Source: Hydrogenophilales bacterium
Lineage (GTDB): Bacteria; Pseudomonadota; Gammaproteobacteria; Burkholderiales; Thiobacillaceae
Length of the DNA stretch: 64,000 nucleotides
Direction: 5' to 3'
Assembly: GCA_016703155.1 (NCBI GenBank)
Contig: JADJCP010000002.1
Coordinates: forward strand, 372,001-436,000
The notes beneath the pieces are model-generated. The model saw nothing but the letters and a program-made list of their open reading frames with translations, ran no database searches and was not told the origin of the DNA. This document shows positions 34,186-41,989 of this stretch, one piece after another. The position numbers were made by a program, and so were the translations under genes. Each line of letters opens with the position of its first letter. Positions within the stretch are counted from its first letter, which is position 1.

Positions 34186-34692
34186 GGAAATAATGAACAG
34201 GCAGGTTGAACCATCCGGAGGCCATCATGCACCCGAAGAAACGCGCGTGTCCAATAATCCGGGAAGAGCGACATGTGTCGGATAAGCTGGCAATATCGGA
34301 TGATATTCGACGGATGTCGTGTAAGTAACAGTTAGGGTGTTGGGAAAACCGTGATTACAGCTTTCCTCTACTCGCTACCGGTTGCATGATCGCGTATTCC
34401 TTCTCCGGAAATCAAAACCTTTCCGGCTTGCGGTCTCCTTGCCATTTGGCTGTTGCCACCCTGACGTTGCTTGCGTGGGTTCTCGTCGTCGGAGATCAAG
34501 CACCACCGGATGCCGTGGTAGTGACACCGGCTCAAATTCAGAGCGCGAGGTAAAACCATGGAAATAGCCGCCACCACCCTCTCAAGAAACACCCATCAAG
34601 TGATTGAATAGAAATGAGTACCCGCGCGGACAAATGGGGACAGACCACGATTATTTCGTCTGCAATTTAAATATTCAAGAAGGAGGTGCTTT
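34186..34692. other. 507 bases without an intact gene; possible attI-side region and PPIase relic
   Basis: No intact gene seen. 34430-34552 (+) reads LAVATLTLLAWVLVVGDQAP and VVVTPAQIQSAR before a stop, resembling the N-terminus of membrane-anchored parvulin-type isomerases; a relic is possible. A GTTAGGG at 34331 is reminiscent of integron recombination cores but does not match the GTTRRRY consensus at its last base. Confidence 0.35.
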
Positions 34693-35247
34693 ATGAAGCT
34701 GTCAAATATTGTGTTTTATATGCTCACTACTTTCGCCTTGGCTATGACTGCATCCAATGCATCAGCCGCTGTTCTGGTCTTTGATAATTTGGCGATTATT
34801 CAACACGCAGAGGAGTTGCAAGGTATCGGCAATGAAATCGACGATAAAGGCTATCATTTGGCTTACGCGGCGGCACCAGATGAGGAATACCCAGTGGGCT
34901 TTCACGCTGTCGGCCAAAAATGGCCATACAATGGCAAATCGATAGCTGTGCTTGCAAACAACTGTTCAGCCAATACCACACTTACCAGGCACGATAACTC
35001 TGTATTTTCAGTTAAATCAATCGACTTGGCTGCGGTAAATGACGACCAAAGCTATTATGTCAGCTTCATAGGAATAACGACTGAGGGAACCACGACCCAC
35101 CTTGATGTTTATTTAGACAACGGCGCCAAGTGGAAACGAATTGTGTTCCCGGCGACCTTTCGCAATCTGAAATCATTAAGCTGGATGCAAGGTGACTGCA
35201 CAGAGAATCCACCGCATATGTTTGATAACATTTTCTTATCACACTAA
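34693..35247 (+). CDS. Exported orphan protein
   Basis: 184 residues with signal peptide (MKLSNIVFYMLTTFALAMTA, SNASA) and a very strong AAGAAGGAGG site. The mature protein is beta-rich in appearance (VFDNLAII, FHAVGQKW, SYYVSFIGITTEGTTTHLDV) with two cysteines (in ANNCSAN and QGDCTEN) that could pair. It ends FDNIFLSH. Base composition is clearly more AT-rich than the surrounding genes, pointing to recent acquisition. I recognise no family. Confidence 0.65.
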   Translation: MKLSNIVFYMLTTFALAMTASNASAAVLVFDNLAIIQHAEELQGIGNEIDDKGYHLAYAAAPDEEYPVGFHAVGQKWPYNGKSIAVLANNCSANTTLTRHDNSVFSVKSIDLAAVNDDQSYYVSFIGITTEGTTTHLDVYLDNGAKWKRIVFPATFRNLKSLSWMQGDCTENPPHMFDNIFLSH

Positions 35248-35408
35248 CTGGCCGCCATCCAGAGGAATGAAAGGGGTCAGTGTCGAATAGATAGTAGTTA
35301 CGATAAATGAAAGCTAAGCTGACCTCTTTGCCATCCATAATAAGAGCATGGTACTTATGACACAGCTATTAATGACGTATTTCAACGTCTGGACTTAGCG
35401 ATTCTCTG

Positions 35409-35984
35409 ATGCGCTTTGACGGCACCCTCACCAAATGGAATGACGATCGCGGTTTCGGATTCATTACGCCGACACTGGGTGGCCAGGAGATGTTCGCCCA
35501 TATCTCGGCGTTTCCTCGGGACGGTGGTCGGCCAACGATCGGTGAGGCTGTCTCTTTCGAAGTCGAGGTGGACGTCCAAGGCAAGAAGCGGGCTGTGAAC
35601 ATCCGCTATCCTGGCCGGCCTTCGGCGCGTCCCATGCGTCAGCAGCCCATCATGTCCGGTTCGAGCCGCGAGAGGCCGGCTTTATTTGGGCGAGTCCGCA
35701 TTCTTGTCGTCGTCGTGTCGCTGGTGTTTTGGGGATACGGCGAGTTCTCCCAACGTATGGCGCCGCAGTCGATCGCATCCAACGAGATAGGCCCAACAAC
35801 AGCTACGACGAACCCAGCACCTGCGGCGCAGTCATTTCGATGCGATGGCCGCACTCATTGCTCGCAGATGGCCTCATGCACGGAGGCAAAATTCTTTTTG
35901 CGCAATTGCCCCGGCGTAGAAATGGATGGCAACCATGATGGCGTCCCCTGCGAACAGCAGTGGTGCAATGGATTTATGGACTGA
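35409..35984 (+). CDS. Cold-shock domain - TM - excalibur domain protein
   Basis: 191 residues with three parts: a cold-shock nucleic-acid-binding domain (1-65; GTLTKWNDDRGFGFITP, EMFAHISAF), one membrane helix (about 95-115; ILVVVVSLVFWGYG), and a C-terminal excalibur calcium-binding domain (CDGRTHCSQMASCTEAKFFL, DGNHDGVPCE). Such fusions occur in several proteobacteria. An RNA-binding face in the cytoplasm with a Cys-rich calcium module outside is implied by the topology. The biological role is unknown. Confidence 0.85.
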   Translation: MRFDGTLTKWNDDRGFGFITPTLGGQEMFAHISAFPRDGGRPTIGEAVSFEVEVDVQGKKRAVNIRYPGRPSARPMRQQPIMSGSSRERPALFGRVRILVVVVSLVFWGYGEFSQRMAPQSIASNEIGPTTATTNPAPAAQSFRCDGRTHCSQMASCTEAKFFLRNCPGVEMDGNHDGVPCEQQWCNGFMD

Positions 35985-36072
35985 TAGCGGACAGCCGACA
36001 GGTCTCACAGGCACCCAAGGCGTGCATTTGGCCGTACTGGCCGATTTGAATGACCCGAATACCCTTGACTTC

Positions 36073-36280
36073 CTACGTTGACCAGCCCTCTTCATCCAGC
36101 TTCCACTCGCCGGCCTCTTTGAGGAGATGTACTTTGCCCATCATGGGGTAGCCAAGGCTTCCGATCGCGGTACCCTCAAGTGTGTGCACTTCGCGCCTTT
36201 GACGGTTTCTTTGCTGATCTTGATTTCTTTCATCCCCGCCGACTCTTTCAGCCACTGAAGCCAGATTGGTCTTTTTTCCT
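36073..36280 (-). pseudogene. 3' remnant of an exported protein gene cut by the IS
   Basis: In two frames: LQWLKESAGMKEIKISKETV, then after a shift HTLEGTAIGSLGYPMMGKVH and LLKEAGEWKLDEEGWST to the stop. The GEWKLDEEGW ending recalls DUF4878-type lipoproteins. The rest of the gene would lie where the IS1595-like element now begins, so insertion probably truncated it. Confidence 0.45.
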
Positions 36281-37344
36281 TGGCTCAATTCGCATTAATT
36301 TGTGACAGGCTCAGGCCCTGAGCCTCGGGATTGCCAAACTGGCCATGTTGGAAAGTGACCTGGAGGGTGAGATGAGGGCAACGGAATGGAAGAAACTCCA
36401 AGGAGTGGGTGGCTAAACTGACCTCGGGCAGCGCCATGAACTGATGGGTGAATTGACGGCCGATGATGGATAGTGGCCTCGTTGGGATTATTATTGAGAA
36501 CCATGGGAAGCCAGAGCAGTGTCCGCGCTGCGGGAGCGTTCACGTGGTCAGGAATGGCGTGCCGGTGGTTTACAGCGCTATAAGTGTCGCGGTTGCAGTC
36601 GGACGTTCAATGGCCTGACGGGCACGCCGCTGGCTCGCTTGCGCCTGAAGCCAAAGTGGCTCTCGCAGGCCGAGGCATTACGTGATGGGTGACCATTACG
36701 AAGGCGGCCGAGCGCCTGAAGGTGGCGCGGAGCACGGCATTCCGTTGGCGCCACCGCTTTATGGCCTTGCCCAAAACCATTCAGGCGCAGAAGCCAGGAA
36801 TTGCTGAGGCGGATGAAACCTCTTCTTGCATTCCGACAAGGGGCAACGCGGTCTGGATCGGAAACCGCGCCGGCGCGGTGGCAGTGCGGCCAAGCGCGGG
36901 CTGTCCAAAGAGCAGATCCCCGTGCTGGTCGCGCGGGACCGTTCAGGTGCCACGGCCAATTTCATTCTCGCGGCAGACGGCAAGGCCGATCTCGTCGCCG
37001 CCCTTAAGCCGTTGCTACCCTTGGATACGATCCTGTGCACCGACGGGAGCAGCGTGTTGGCCGCCGCCGTCAAAGAGATCGGCGTAACCCACCGACCGAT
37101 CAATGTCTCGGCCGGTCGGCGCGTCATTGCCGGCGTCTATCACATCCAGAACGTGAATGCCTTCGACAGCCGACTCAAGAACTGGATTCGCCGCTTCCAT
37201 GGCGTGGCAACCAAGTATCTCGATTCCTACCTTGGTTGGTTCCGGACCCTCGACCGGTCGTCATCGACTGGCTTACAACCCGCATCCTTGCTCGCTTTGG
37301 CTGTCGGCCGCCAGGCTGTCCTCAATTAATGCGAATTGAGCCAA
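36280..37344 (+). mobile_element. IS1595-family insertion sequence, decayed, with 21-bp inverted ends
   Basis: Perfect 21-bp terminal inverted repeats at 36280-36300 and 37324-37344 enclose 1,065 bases holding a broken IS1595-like transposase. No matching 8-bp target duplication is seen next to the ends. Confidence 0.82.
36462..37329 (+). pseudogene. IS1595-type transposase with several lesions
   Basis: Zinc ribbon CPRCGSVHVVRNG, then in a second frame YKCRGCSRTFNGLTGTPLAR, a TGA after ALRDG, then KAAERLKVARSTAFRWRHRF and GIAEADET, and in a third frame GGSAAKRGLSKEQIPVLVAR, LDTILCTDGSSVL and NVNAFDSRLKNWIRRFHGV. These are the N-terminal, DDE-core and C-terminal parts of IS1595/ISXO2-like transposases. 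At least two frameshifts and one stop make it inactive. The order and orientation match the inverted ends. Confidence 0.85.
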
Positions 37345-37347
37345 TGC

Positions 37348-37373
37348 AAAAGGGCCGCGATTGCGGCCCTTTT
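37348..37373. terminator. Hairpin with A/T flanks right of the IS
   Basis: AAAAGGGCCGC-GATT-GCGGCCCTTTT, a perfect 11-bp stem with A and T tracts, working in either direction. Confidence 0.75.
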
Positions 37374-37397
37374 CAGTCTCAGCGAAACAACTTAGGA

Positions 37398-37516
37398 AAC
37401 GCTGATTTCTTCGCTCATTGTCATTGCGAGCGAAGCGCGGCAATCCAGTGCACTAAATGAAATCAACAGCCTATGGATCGCCACGTCGCTCCGCTCCTCG
37501 CGAGGACGAATTCTTC
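37398..37516 (-). repeat. Dispersed repeat, copy 2 (inverted partner at 26936-27050)
   Basis: Reverse complement of copy 1 with a few substitutions and a 3-base indel. It ends about 10 bases from the stop of the spy-like gene. Confidence 0.85.
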
Positions 37517-37525
37517 GCGTTTCCC

Positions 37526-37903
37526 TTACTTGTTGCGCGGCCCCATGCCGTCACAACCGGCACCCATGCCGGGGCCCATGCCGCGACCGCCCATGGGCCG
37601 GTCGCCCTTGTTGAAGCGCGACTCGCGCAGGTCGGCCATCTTGGCGTATTGCTCCTTGGTCAGGATGGTCTGCATCTTGGCCTGCATTTCGGTTTGCATG
37701 GCGGTACGCATTTCGTCGCGTTTCTTGGCCTGCTCGGCGCGCAACGTCTTCAATTGTTCCTGCTGCTCGGGCGTCAGATCGAGGATGCGCGCCATGCGTT
37801 CGACATTCGGGCCACCGCGATCACCACCGTGATGGCCGAAGCCGGCGATCGCGGCGGTGGGGATGACGACCAGGGCGGCCAGGGCGATGAGGGTCTTGTT
37901 CAT
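37526..37903 (-). CDS. Spy/CpxP-like periplasmic protein, Met/Gly-rich tail (paralogue 1)
   Basis: 125 residues. Signal peptide (MNKTLIALAALVVIPTAAIAG), LTXXQ motif ILDLTPEQQEQLKTLRAEQA, long helix RDEMRTAMQTEMQAKMQTIL, then a Gly/Met tail with one cysteine (GMGPGMGAGCDGMGPRNK). Spy-like proteins form helical cradles that protect periplasmic proteins; the tail could bind Cu or Zn, which is inference. Close paralogue of the 40734-41142 gene. Confidence 0.85.
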   Translation of the reverse strand: MNKTLIALAALVVIPTAAIAGFGHHGGDRGGPNVERMARILDLTPEQQEQLKTLRAEQAKKRDEMRTAMQTEMQAKMQTILTKEQYAKMADLRESRFNKGDRPMGGRGMGPGMGAGCDGMGPRNK

Positions 37904-38128
37904 GGGTACTCCTTCAAAGTTGTGGGGTCCGGATGGCAACGTGCCGTCCTTGGTACACAGTTTGGAGAACGACCATGCAGGAATTTGGGATGAATCGTGC
38001 AATAACCAGGGAAATCGCCGCGCCAATTGGCCTTGAGGCGTGCGCCCCGCCAACTGCGATGACCATCGACGCCAACCCCGCAAAGACAGGCTTCCGCCGA
38101 CGACAGGGCGATCCTCACCCGGAAACAA

Positions 38129-38152
38129 GAAAGGCCCGCTGACGCGGGCCTT
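38129..38152. terminator. Terminator between DsrE-like gene and spy-like gene
   Basis: AAAGGCCCGC-TGAC-GCGGGCCTTT stem followed on the minus strand by TTTCTTGTTT; probably ends the fccAB-dsrE transcript. Confidence 0.75.
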
Positions 38153-38269
38153 TACTTATTGATATCTAGCTGCATACACAATATATCCTGATGGACTGCT
38201 ACAGCCACACCACTGAGTCTGCTACGGGAATCAAACAATCTCACCCGCAGCAAGACCTGAGATATCGGC

Positions 38270-38692
38270 TCAGAAAGTCAACACCCTGACATTTTGCCGC
38301 ATGAACATGGCCGCGACATCATTCGGTTTGGCGACACCGACGCCTTCGAGCAAATCCGCTTGCTTCCATTCGCTGTTTGGCAGGAAGAGTGCGCAGACCT
38401 CGACCTGGGCCCCCTTCTTTATCAAACCCTGAAGCATTTCTTTGGGCGTGACATTGCGCGGCTTGAGCAACGTCGATTCTTTGCTTTTCACAGCCAACGC
38501 ACCCCCGTCAGAACACAGCAATAACCGGACATGGGCCTTTTGCTCCATCGCCTGTCCCGCGAGGACGAGCGCAATGCCCTGATTCTGGCTATCGGCACTG
38601 GTGATCGTTACCAAGAGGTCCATCGGATCTTCCGCATGTGCAGGCAAGACGCTGCACAGTCCAAGCAGGAAAACAAACGCAAGGTTCTTCAT
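38270..38692 (-). CDS. Periplasmic DsrE-like protein of the fcc operon
   Basis: 140 residues with signal peptide (MKNLAFVFLLGLCSVLPAHA). DsrE-like fold: DLLVTITSADSQNQGIALVL, ARLLLCSDGGAL-type strand with a cysteine (VRLLLCSDGGA), a second cysteine in VEVCALFLPN, and GVGVAKPNDVAAMF. Placed after fccB, it could bind sulfane sulfur produced by sulfide oxidation in the periplasm. Confidence 0.78.
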   Translation of the reverse strand: MKNLAFVFLLGLCSVLPAHAEDPMDLLVTITSADSQNQGIALVLAGQAMEQKAHVRLLLCSDGGALAVKSKESTLLKPRNVTPKEMLQGLIKKGAQVEVCALFLPNSEWKQADLLEGVGVAKPNDVAAMFMRQNVRVLTF

Positions 38693-38837
38693 GGGTATCT
38701 CCAAATGTAGAGTTCCAAACATCTCTTGTACTGATTGATTGAGTCCAGGAGATGGGCGAAGCCTGTTGAACCAAGCAACAGGCCTCGCCGCATGTCATGG
38801 AATGATCTACTGACGGCTGAGCCGCTGTACCTGCAAA

Positions 38838-40142
38838 TTAGACGAAGCAGTCCGCGAACAGACTATCGGCCCAGGTGAACATATCCTCAAAACTATCGCC
38901 GCCGACCTCGGCGGCCGGGGCCTCGCCAATATCGACACGGTGCATGCCCTTGCCCTTGACGTTACCCGCCGCATCAAAGATGTCGCCATATATGAAGTTG
39001 GTGGACAACCAGGACGCCGTCTTCGAGGTGATCGGGCTGTAGCAGGCCGAGCTGGAAGCGATGTTCTCATCCAGCGCCTCGCCGCGTAGCGAACGCAGAA
39101 TGGCGTCGGCACAAATCTTGGCTTCCGAATTTGCCATGTGCGCGGACTTCGGCACCGCCTTGCCATCGCTGGCCGGAACGGCGCAGGAATCGCCGATGAC
39201 ATGAATATCCGGATAGTTGGCGATGGCGTAGGACAACGGATTAACGGGCACGTAGCCGCTGCTGTTGACCCCCAGGGATGCGGCGATGCCGCCCGCGACC
39301 TGATTCGGGATGTAGTTCAGCACCTTGGCGTTGTTGACCGTCCGCGCGGTGGTGACGATGCTGCGCGTGCTCGAATTGACCGACTGCACGGCGGCGTTCG
39401 GCACATATTCGATCCAGCCCTTGTGGGTGACGTTGAAGGCCTTGGTAAAGGCTTCGGGCTCAGCCTGGATACTGGCATTGGCGTCGAGAACGATGACCTT
39501 GGCACCGGTACGGCCCTTGCGTTTCAGATAATCGGCGACCACGCAGGCACGCTCATAGGGACCGGGTGGGCAACGATACGGCGACTTGGGTACGGTCATG
39601 ACAAAGGTATCGCGGCTGCGCATGGCGGCAAGCTGGTTCTTCAGCACGGTCGTCTGCGTGCCGGCCCTCCAGGCATGCGGTGTCAGGTCCGGATTCCAGA
39701 TGCCCGGCGCGGGGGCGAAATCGATGCCGGGTGCCAGGACCAGATGATCGTAGTCCAGAACCTGGTTTCCCGTCGCGGTAGCGATGGTCACGCGGCCGCC
39801 TGCCGGATCAACCGCAATCGCGCTGCCCTGAAGGATTTCAACGCCGTGGTTCGCGGCCAGCGCCGTGTAGCCGAGTGTGATGCGCGTCATCGGCAAGGCG
39901 CCGGTGACGACCAGATTGGACAGTACGCAAGAGATGTGCGCCGGGCTCGGGTCGACGAGCGTGACTTGGACGTTGCCGCCCCACATGCGCAGGTATTTCG
40001 CCACGGTGGCACCGCCAAAGCCGCCGCCCACCACCACGACGCGCGCCGCGACAGTCTGGGCGCTCACGGCACGGGGCAAGGCCGCCAGCATGGAGGCAGC
40101 GCCGGCCATTTTCAGGAATTGTCTTCTATTCAGGGGATGCAT
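38838..40142 (-). CDS. fccB: Flavocytochrome c sulfide dehydrogenase, flavin subunit
   Basis: 434 residues. Tat signal (NRRQFLKMAGAA), FAD-binding Rossmann motif VVVVGGGFGGATVAKYL, LAPGIDF, and the C-terminal FCSD domain (GDSCAVPASDGKAVPKSAHM). Cysteines in YRCPPGPYERAC and SSACYSP are candidates for the redox disulfide. It oxidises sulfide to sulfane sulfur in the periplasm and passes electrons to the haem subunit encoded immediately upstream. The start MHPLNRRQ has a GAGGAG site. Confidence 0.94.
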   Translation of the reverse strand: MHPLNRRQFLKMAGAASMLAALPRAVSAQTVAARVVVVGGGFGGATVAKYLRMWGGNVQVTLVDPSPAHISCVLSNLVVTGALPMTRITLGYTALAANHGVEILQGSAIAVDPAGGRVTIATATGNQVLDYDHLVLAPGIDFAPAPGIWNPDLTPHAWRAGTQTTVLKNQLAAMRSRDTFVMTVPKSPYRCPPGPYERACVVADYLKRKGRTGAKVIVLDANASIQAEPEAFTKAFNVTHKGWIEYVPNAAVQSVNSSTRSIVTTARTVNNAKVLNYIPNQVAGGIAASLGVNSSGYVPVNPLSYAIANYPDIHVIGDSCAVPASDGKAVPKSAHMANSEAKICADAILRSLRGEALDENIASSSACYSPITSKTASWLSTNFIYGDIFDAAGNVKGKGMHRVDIGEAPAAEVGGDSFEDMFTWADSLFADCFV

Positions 40143-40165
40143 TTTCTGTTCTCCTCGCATGTCGC

Positions 40166-40489
40166 TCAGTCGTCACCAGCGCCGGGCTGGGCGGCCAGAT
40201 AATCGGCTATCAACCGTAGTTGGGTATCGGTGTAACCACGCGCCTGCCGATCCATGATGCCCTCGATCTGCTGGCTGTATTTCATTTCACGTAACTCGTT
40301 GTAGAGCTCGTTTGTTGGTTTACCGGCCAGCTCGTCAAACCCCGGACCATTGCCGTTGGTGCCATGACATTGTGCGCATTGCGAGGCCAGTAGCTGGCCG
40401 GCGGGAGGCGCCGCATGGGCGCCAGAGGACAGGGACAGAGCGGCTAACGCCGCTACGGTGCCAATCAGGGTTTGCTTGTAAATAAGCAT
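40166..40489 (-). CDS. fccA: Monohaem cytochrome c subunit of flavocytochrome c
   Basis: 107 residues. Signal peptide ending AHA, one CXXCH (CAQCHG), and a methionine-bearing C-terminal half (MKYSQQIEGIMDRQARGYTD). Short single-haem FccA-like partner of FccB; dihaem FccA proteins of other species are about twice as long. AAGGAGGAAT precedes the ATG. First gene of fccA-fccB-dsrE. Confidence 0.9.
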   Translation of the reverse strand: MLIYKQTLIGTVAALAALSLSSGAHAAPPAGQLLASQCAQCHGTNGNGPGFDELAGKPTNELYNELREMKYSQQIEGIMDRQARGYTDTQLRLIADYLAAQPGAGDD

Positions 40490-40681
40490 GATTCCTCCTT
40501 GGAAATAAACGACTGCGGGACGTGTCGTGCGAGTTGTTTGTCTAGATCTATACGACGGGTCGCATTGTATGTGTGAAAATATTACACAAATTACATTGAT
40601 TGATGAATGGCTGCATTTCCGCGCCGAACGGCGTGTCGCTCAATCGCAAACGACAAATCCACAGCGCTACCTGAAAGCATA

Positions 40682-40712
40682 AAAAACCGAAGGCCGCTTT
40701 CGCGGCCTTCGG
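40682..40712 (-). terminator. Terminator of the BaeSR-spy transcript
   Basis: Stem CCGAAGGCCGC/GCGGCCTTCGG with loop GAAA on the minus strand, followed by a T-run. Confidence 0.88.
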
Positions 40713-40733
40713 TTTGCTCATATCGCGCAACGC

Positions 40734-41142
40734 TCACCAAGCCCCGCGCGGCCCCATACCGGGGCAACCTGAGCCCATGCCAACCCCCCATCCCCGGCCC
40801 AGCGCCTGGACCCATACCCTGCCCGCGGCCACCATTGCGGTATTGACGCAGCTCAGCCATCTTGTCGTATTGTTCCTTCGTCAGGATGGCTTGCATCTTG
40901 GTTTGCATCTGGCTTTGCATCGCTGCACGCATTTCATCGCGCTGCTTGGCATGGTCGGCCCACAAGACTTTCATCTTTTCCTGCTGCTCCGGCGTGAGAT
41001 CGAGAACCCGCGCCATATATTCAGGATTTGGACCTCCGCGCATGCCTGGCCCCATACCCCCAGGGCCAAAACCAGCGATCGCTGTCGACGCGGCAATAGG
41101 CATGGCAATGAGTGCAGCCAATGCGATCAGTGTCCTTTTCAT
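40734..41142 (-). CDS. Spy/CpxP-like periplasmic protein (paralogue 2), frameshift near 3' end
   Basis: Signal peptide, LTXXQ segment VLDLTPEQQEKMKVLWADHA, helix MRAAMQSQMQTKMQAIL and a Gly/Met tail. The raw frame runs on to 40591 with an unlikely 70-residue tail. Removing one base from the six-C (plus strand) run 40784-40789 gives GVGMGSGCPGMGPRGAW and a stop at 40734, matching the tail of paralogue 1 and sitting just before the terminator. Downstream of a BaeSR-type system, whose E. coli counterpart controls spy. Confidence 0.82.
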
Positions 41143-41281
41143 GATGTGCTCCTTTGCTGGTGAATGTCGGATGGCGAACCGCCACCCTTGATACCCAGCT
41201 TAGGCCGCGACCGTGCAGGGATTCGGGACGAATCGTGCAAACAATGAGGAAAGTGTGGACCTCGCGACCTGAGGGTCGCAG

Positions 41282-41989
41282 CTATCTGGTGATCGGGTCG
41301 CGGGCGACTTCGTAGCGGTAGCCGGCACCGTAGACCGAGTGGATCAATTCCTCGTCGGGACGTAGTTCGGCGAGTTTTTTGCGTAATTTCTTGATGTGGC
41401 TGTCGATGGTGCGATCCGAGACGATGCGTTGGTCGTTATAGATGCGGTCCATCAATTGGCCGCGCGAGTAGATCCGACCCGGCTCGCGATAGAGCGCGGC
41501 GAACAGCTGGAACTCGACGGCGGTGAGTTCGACCTCGGCGCCCTTGAAACGGATGCGGTAGCCCGCCTCGTCGAGGATCAGATCGGAGGATGTATCCGCC
41601 GCCGGGTCCGCCGGCAGCATGCGCCGCAGCACCGCCTTGACCCGGGCGACCACCTCGCGCGGGCTGTAGGGCTTGCAGATGTAGTCGTCGGCGCCCAGCT
41701 CCAGGCCGAGCAGGCGGTCGATCTCCTCGGCGCGCGCCGTGGCCATGATGATCGGCACGCGGCTGAAGGCGCGGATGTCCTTGCACAGTTCCAGGCCGTC
41801 ACGGCCAGGCAACATGACGTCGAGAACGATCAGGTCCGGTGAGTGCGCCCTGACCCAGGGCACGACCTCGCGGCCATCACCCAGACAATCGGCGGCGAAT
41901 CCCGCCGCGACCAGATAATCGGCGAGCAATTGCGCCAGTTTGGTTTCGTCCTCGACGACCAGAATGCGGCTGCCGGGCGAGTGGGTCAT
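41282..41989 (-). CDS. baeR: OmpR-family response regulator (BaeR-like)
   Basis: 235 residues. Receiver domain with acidic pocket VVEDE, phospho-acceptor Asp in LIVLDVMLPG, and the lysine in ICKPYSPREVV; winged-helix output domain (VELTAVEFQLFAALYREPGR, DRTIDSHIKKLRKKL, VYGAGYRYE). The wording resembles BaeR/KdpE-type regulators. The ATG overlaps the sensor kinase stop (ATGA). A spy-like gene follows 139 bases downstream. Confidence 0.88.
   Translation of the reverse strand: MTHSPGSRILVVEDETKLAQLLADYLVAAGFAADCLGDGREVVPWVRAHSPDLIVLDVMLPGRDGLELCKDIRAFSRVPIIMATARAEEIDRLLGLELGADDYICKPYSPREVVARVKAVLRRMLPADPAADTSSDLILDEAGYRIRFKGAEVELTAVEFQLFAALYREPGRIYSRGQLMDRIYNDQRIVSDRTIDSHIKKLRKKLAELRPDEELIHSVYGAGYRYEVARDPITR

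Noticed and set aside
34331..34337. GTTAGGG as an attI or attC core
   Set aside because: The last base does not fit GTTRRRY and no paired partner site or folded attC was found by eye.
40591..40733. 70-residue C-terminal extension of the second spy-like protein
   Set aside because: It runs through a strong terminator and disappears when one base is removed from a six-base homopolymer, which restores the paralogue-like tail.
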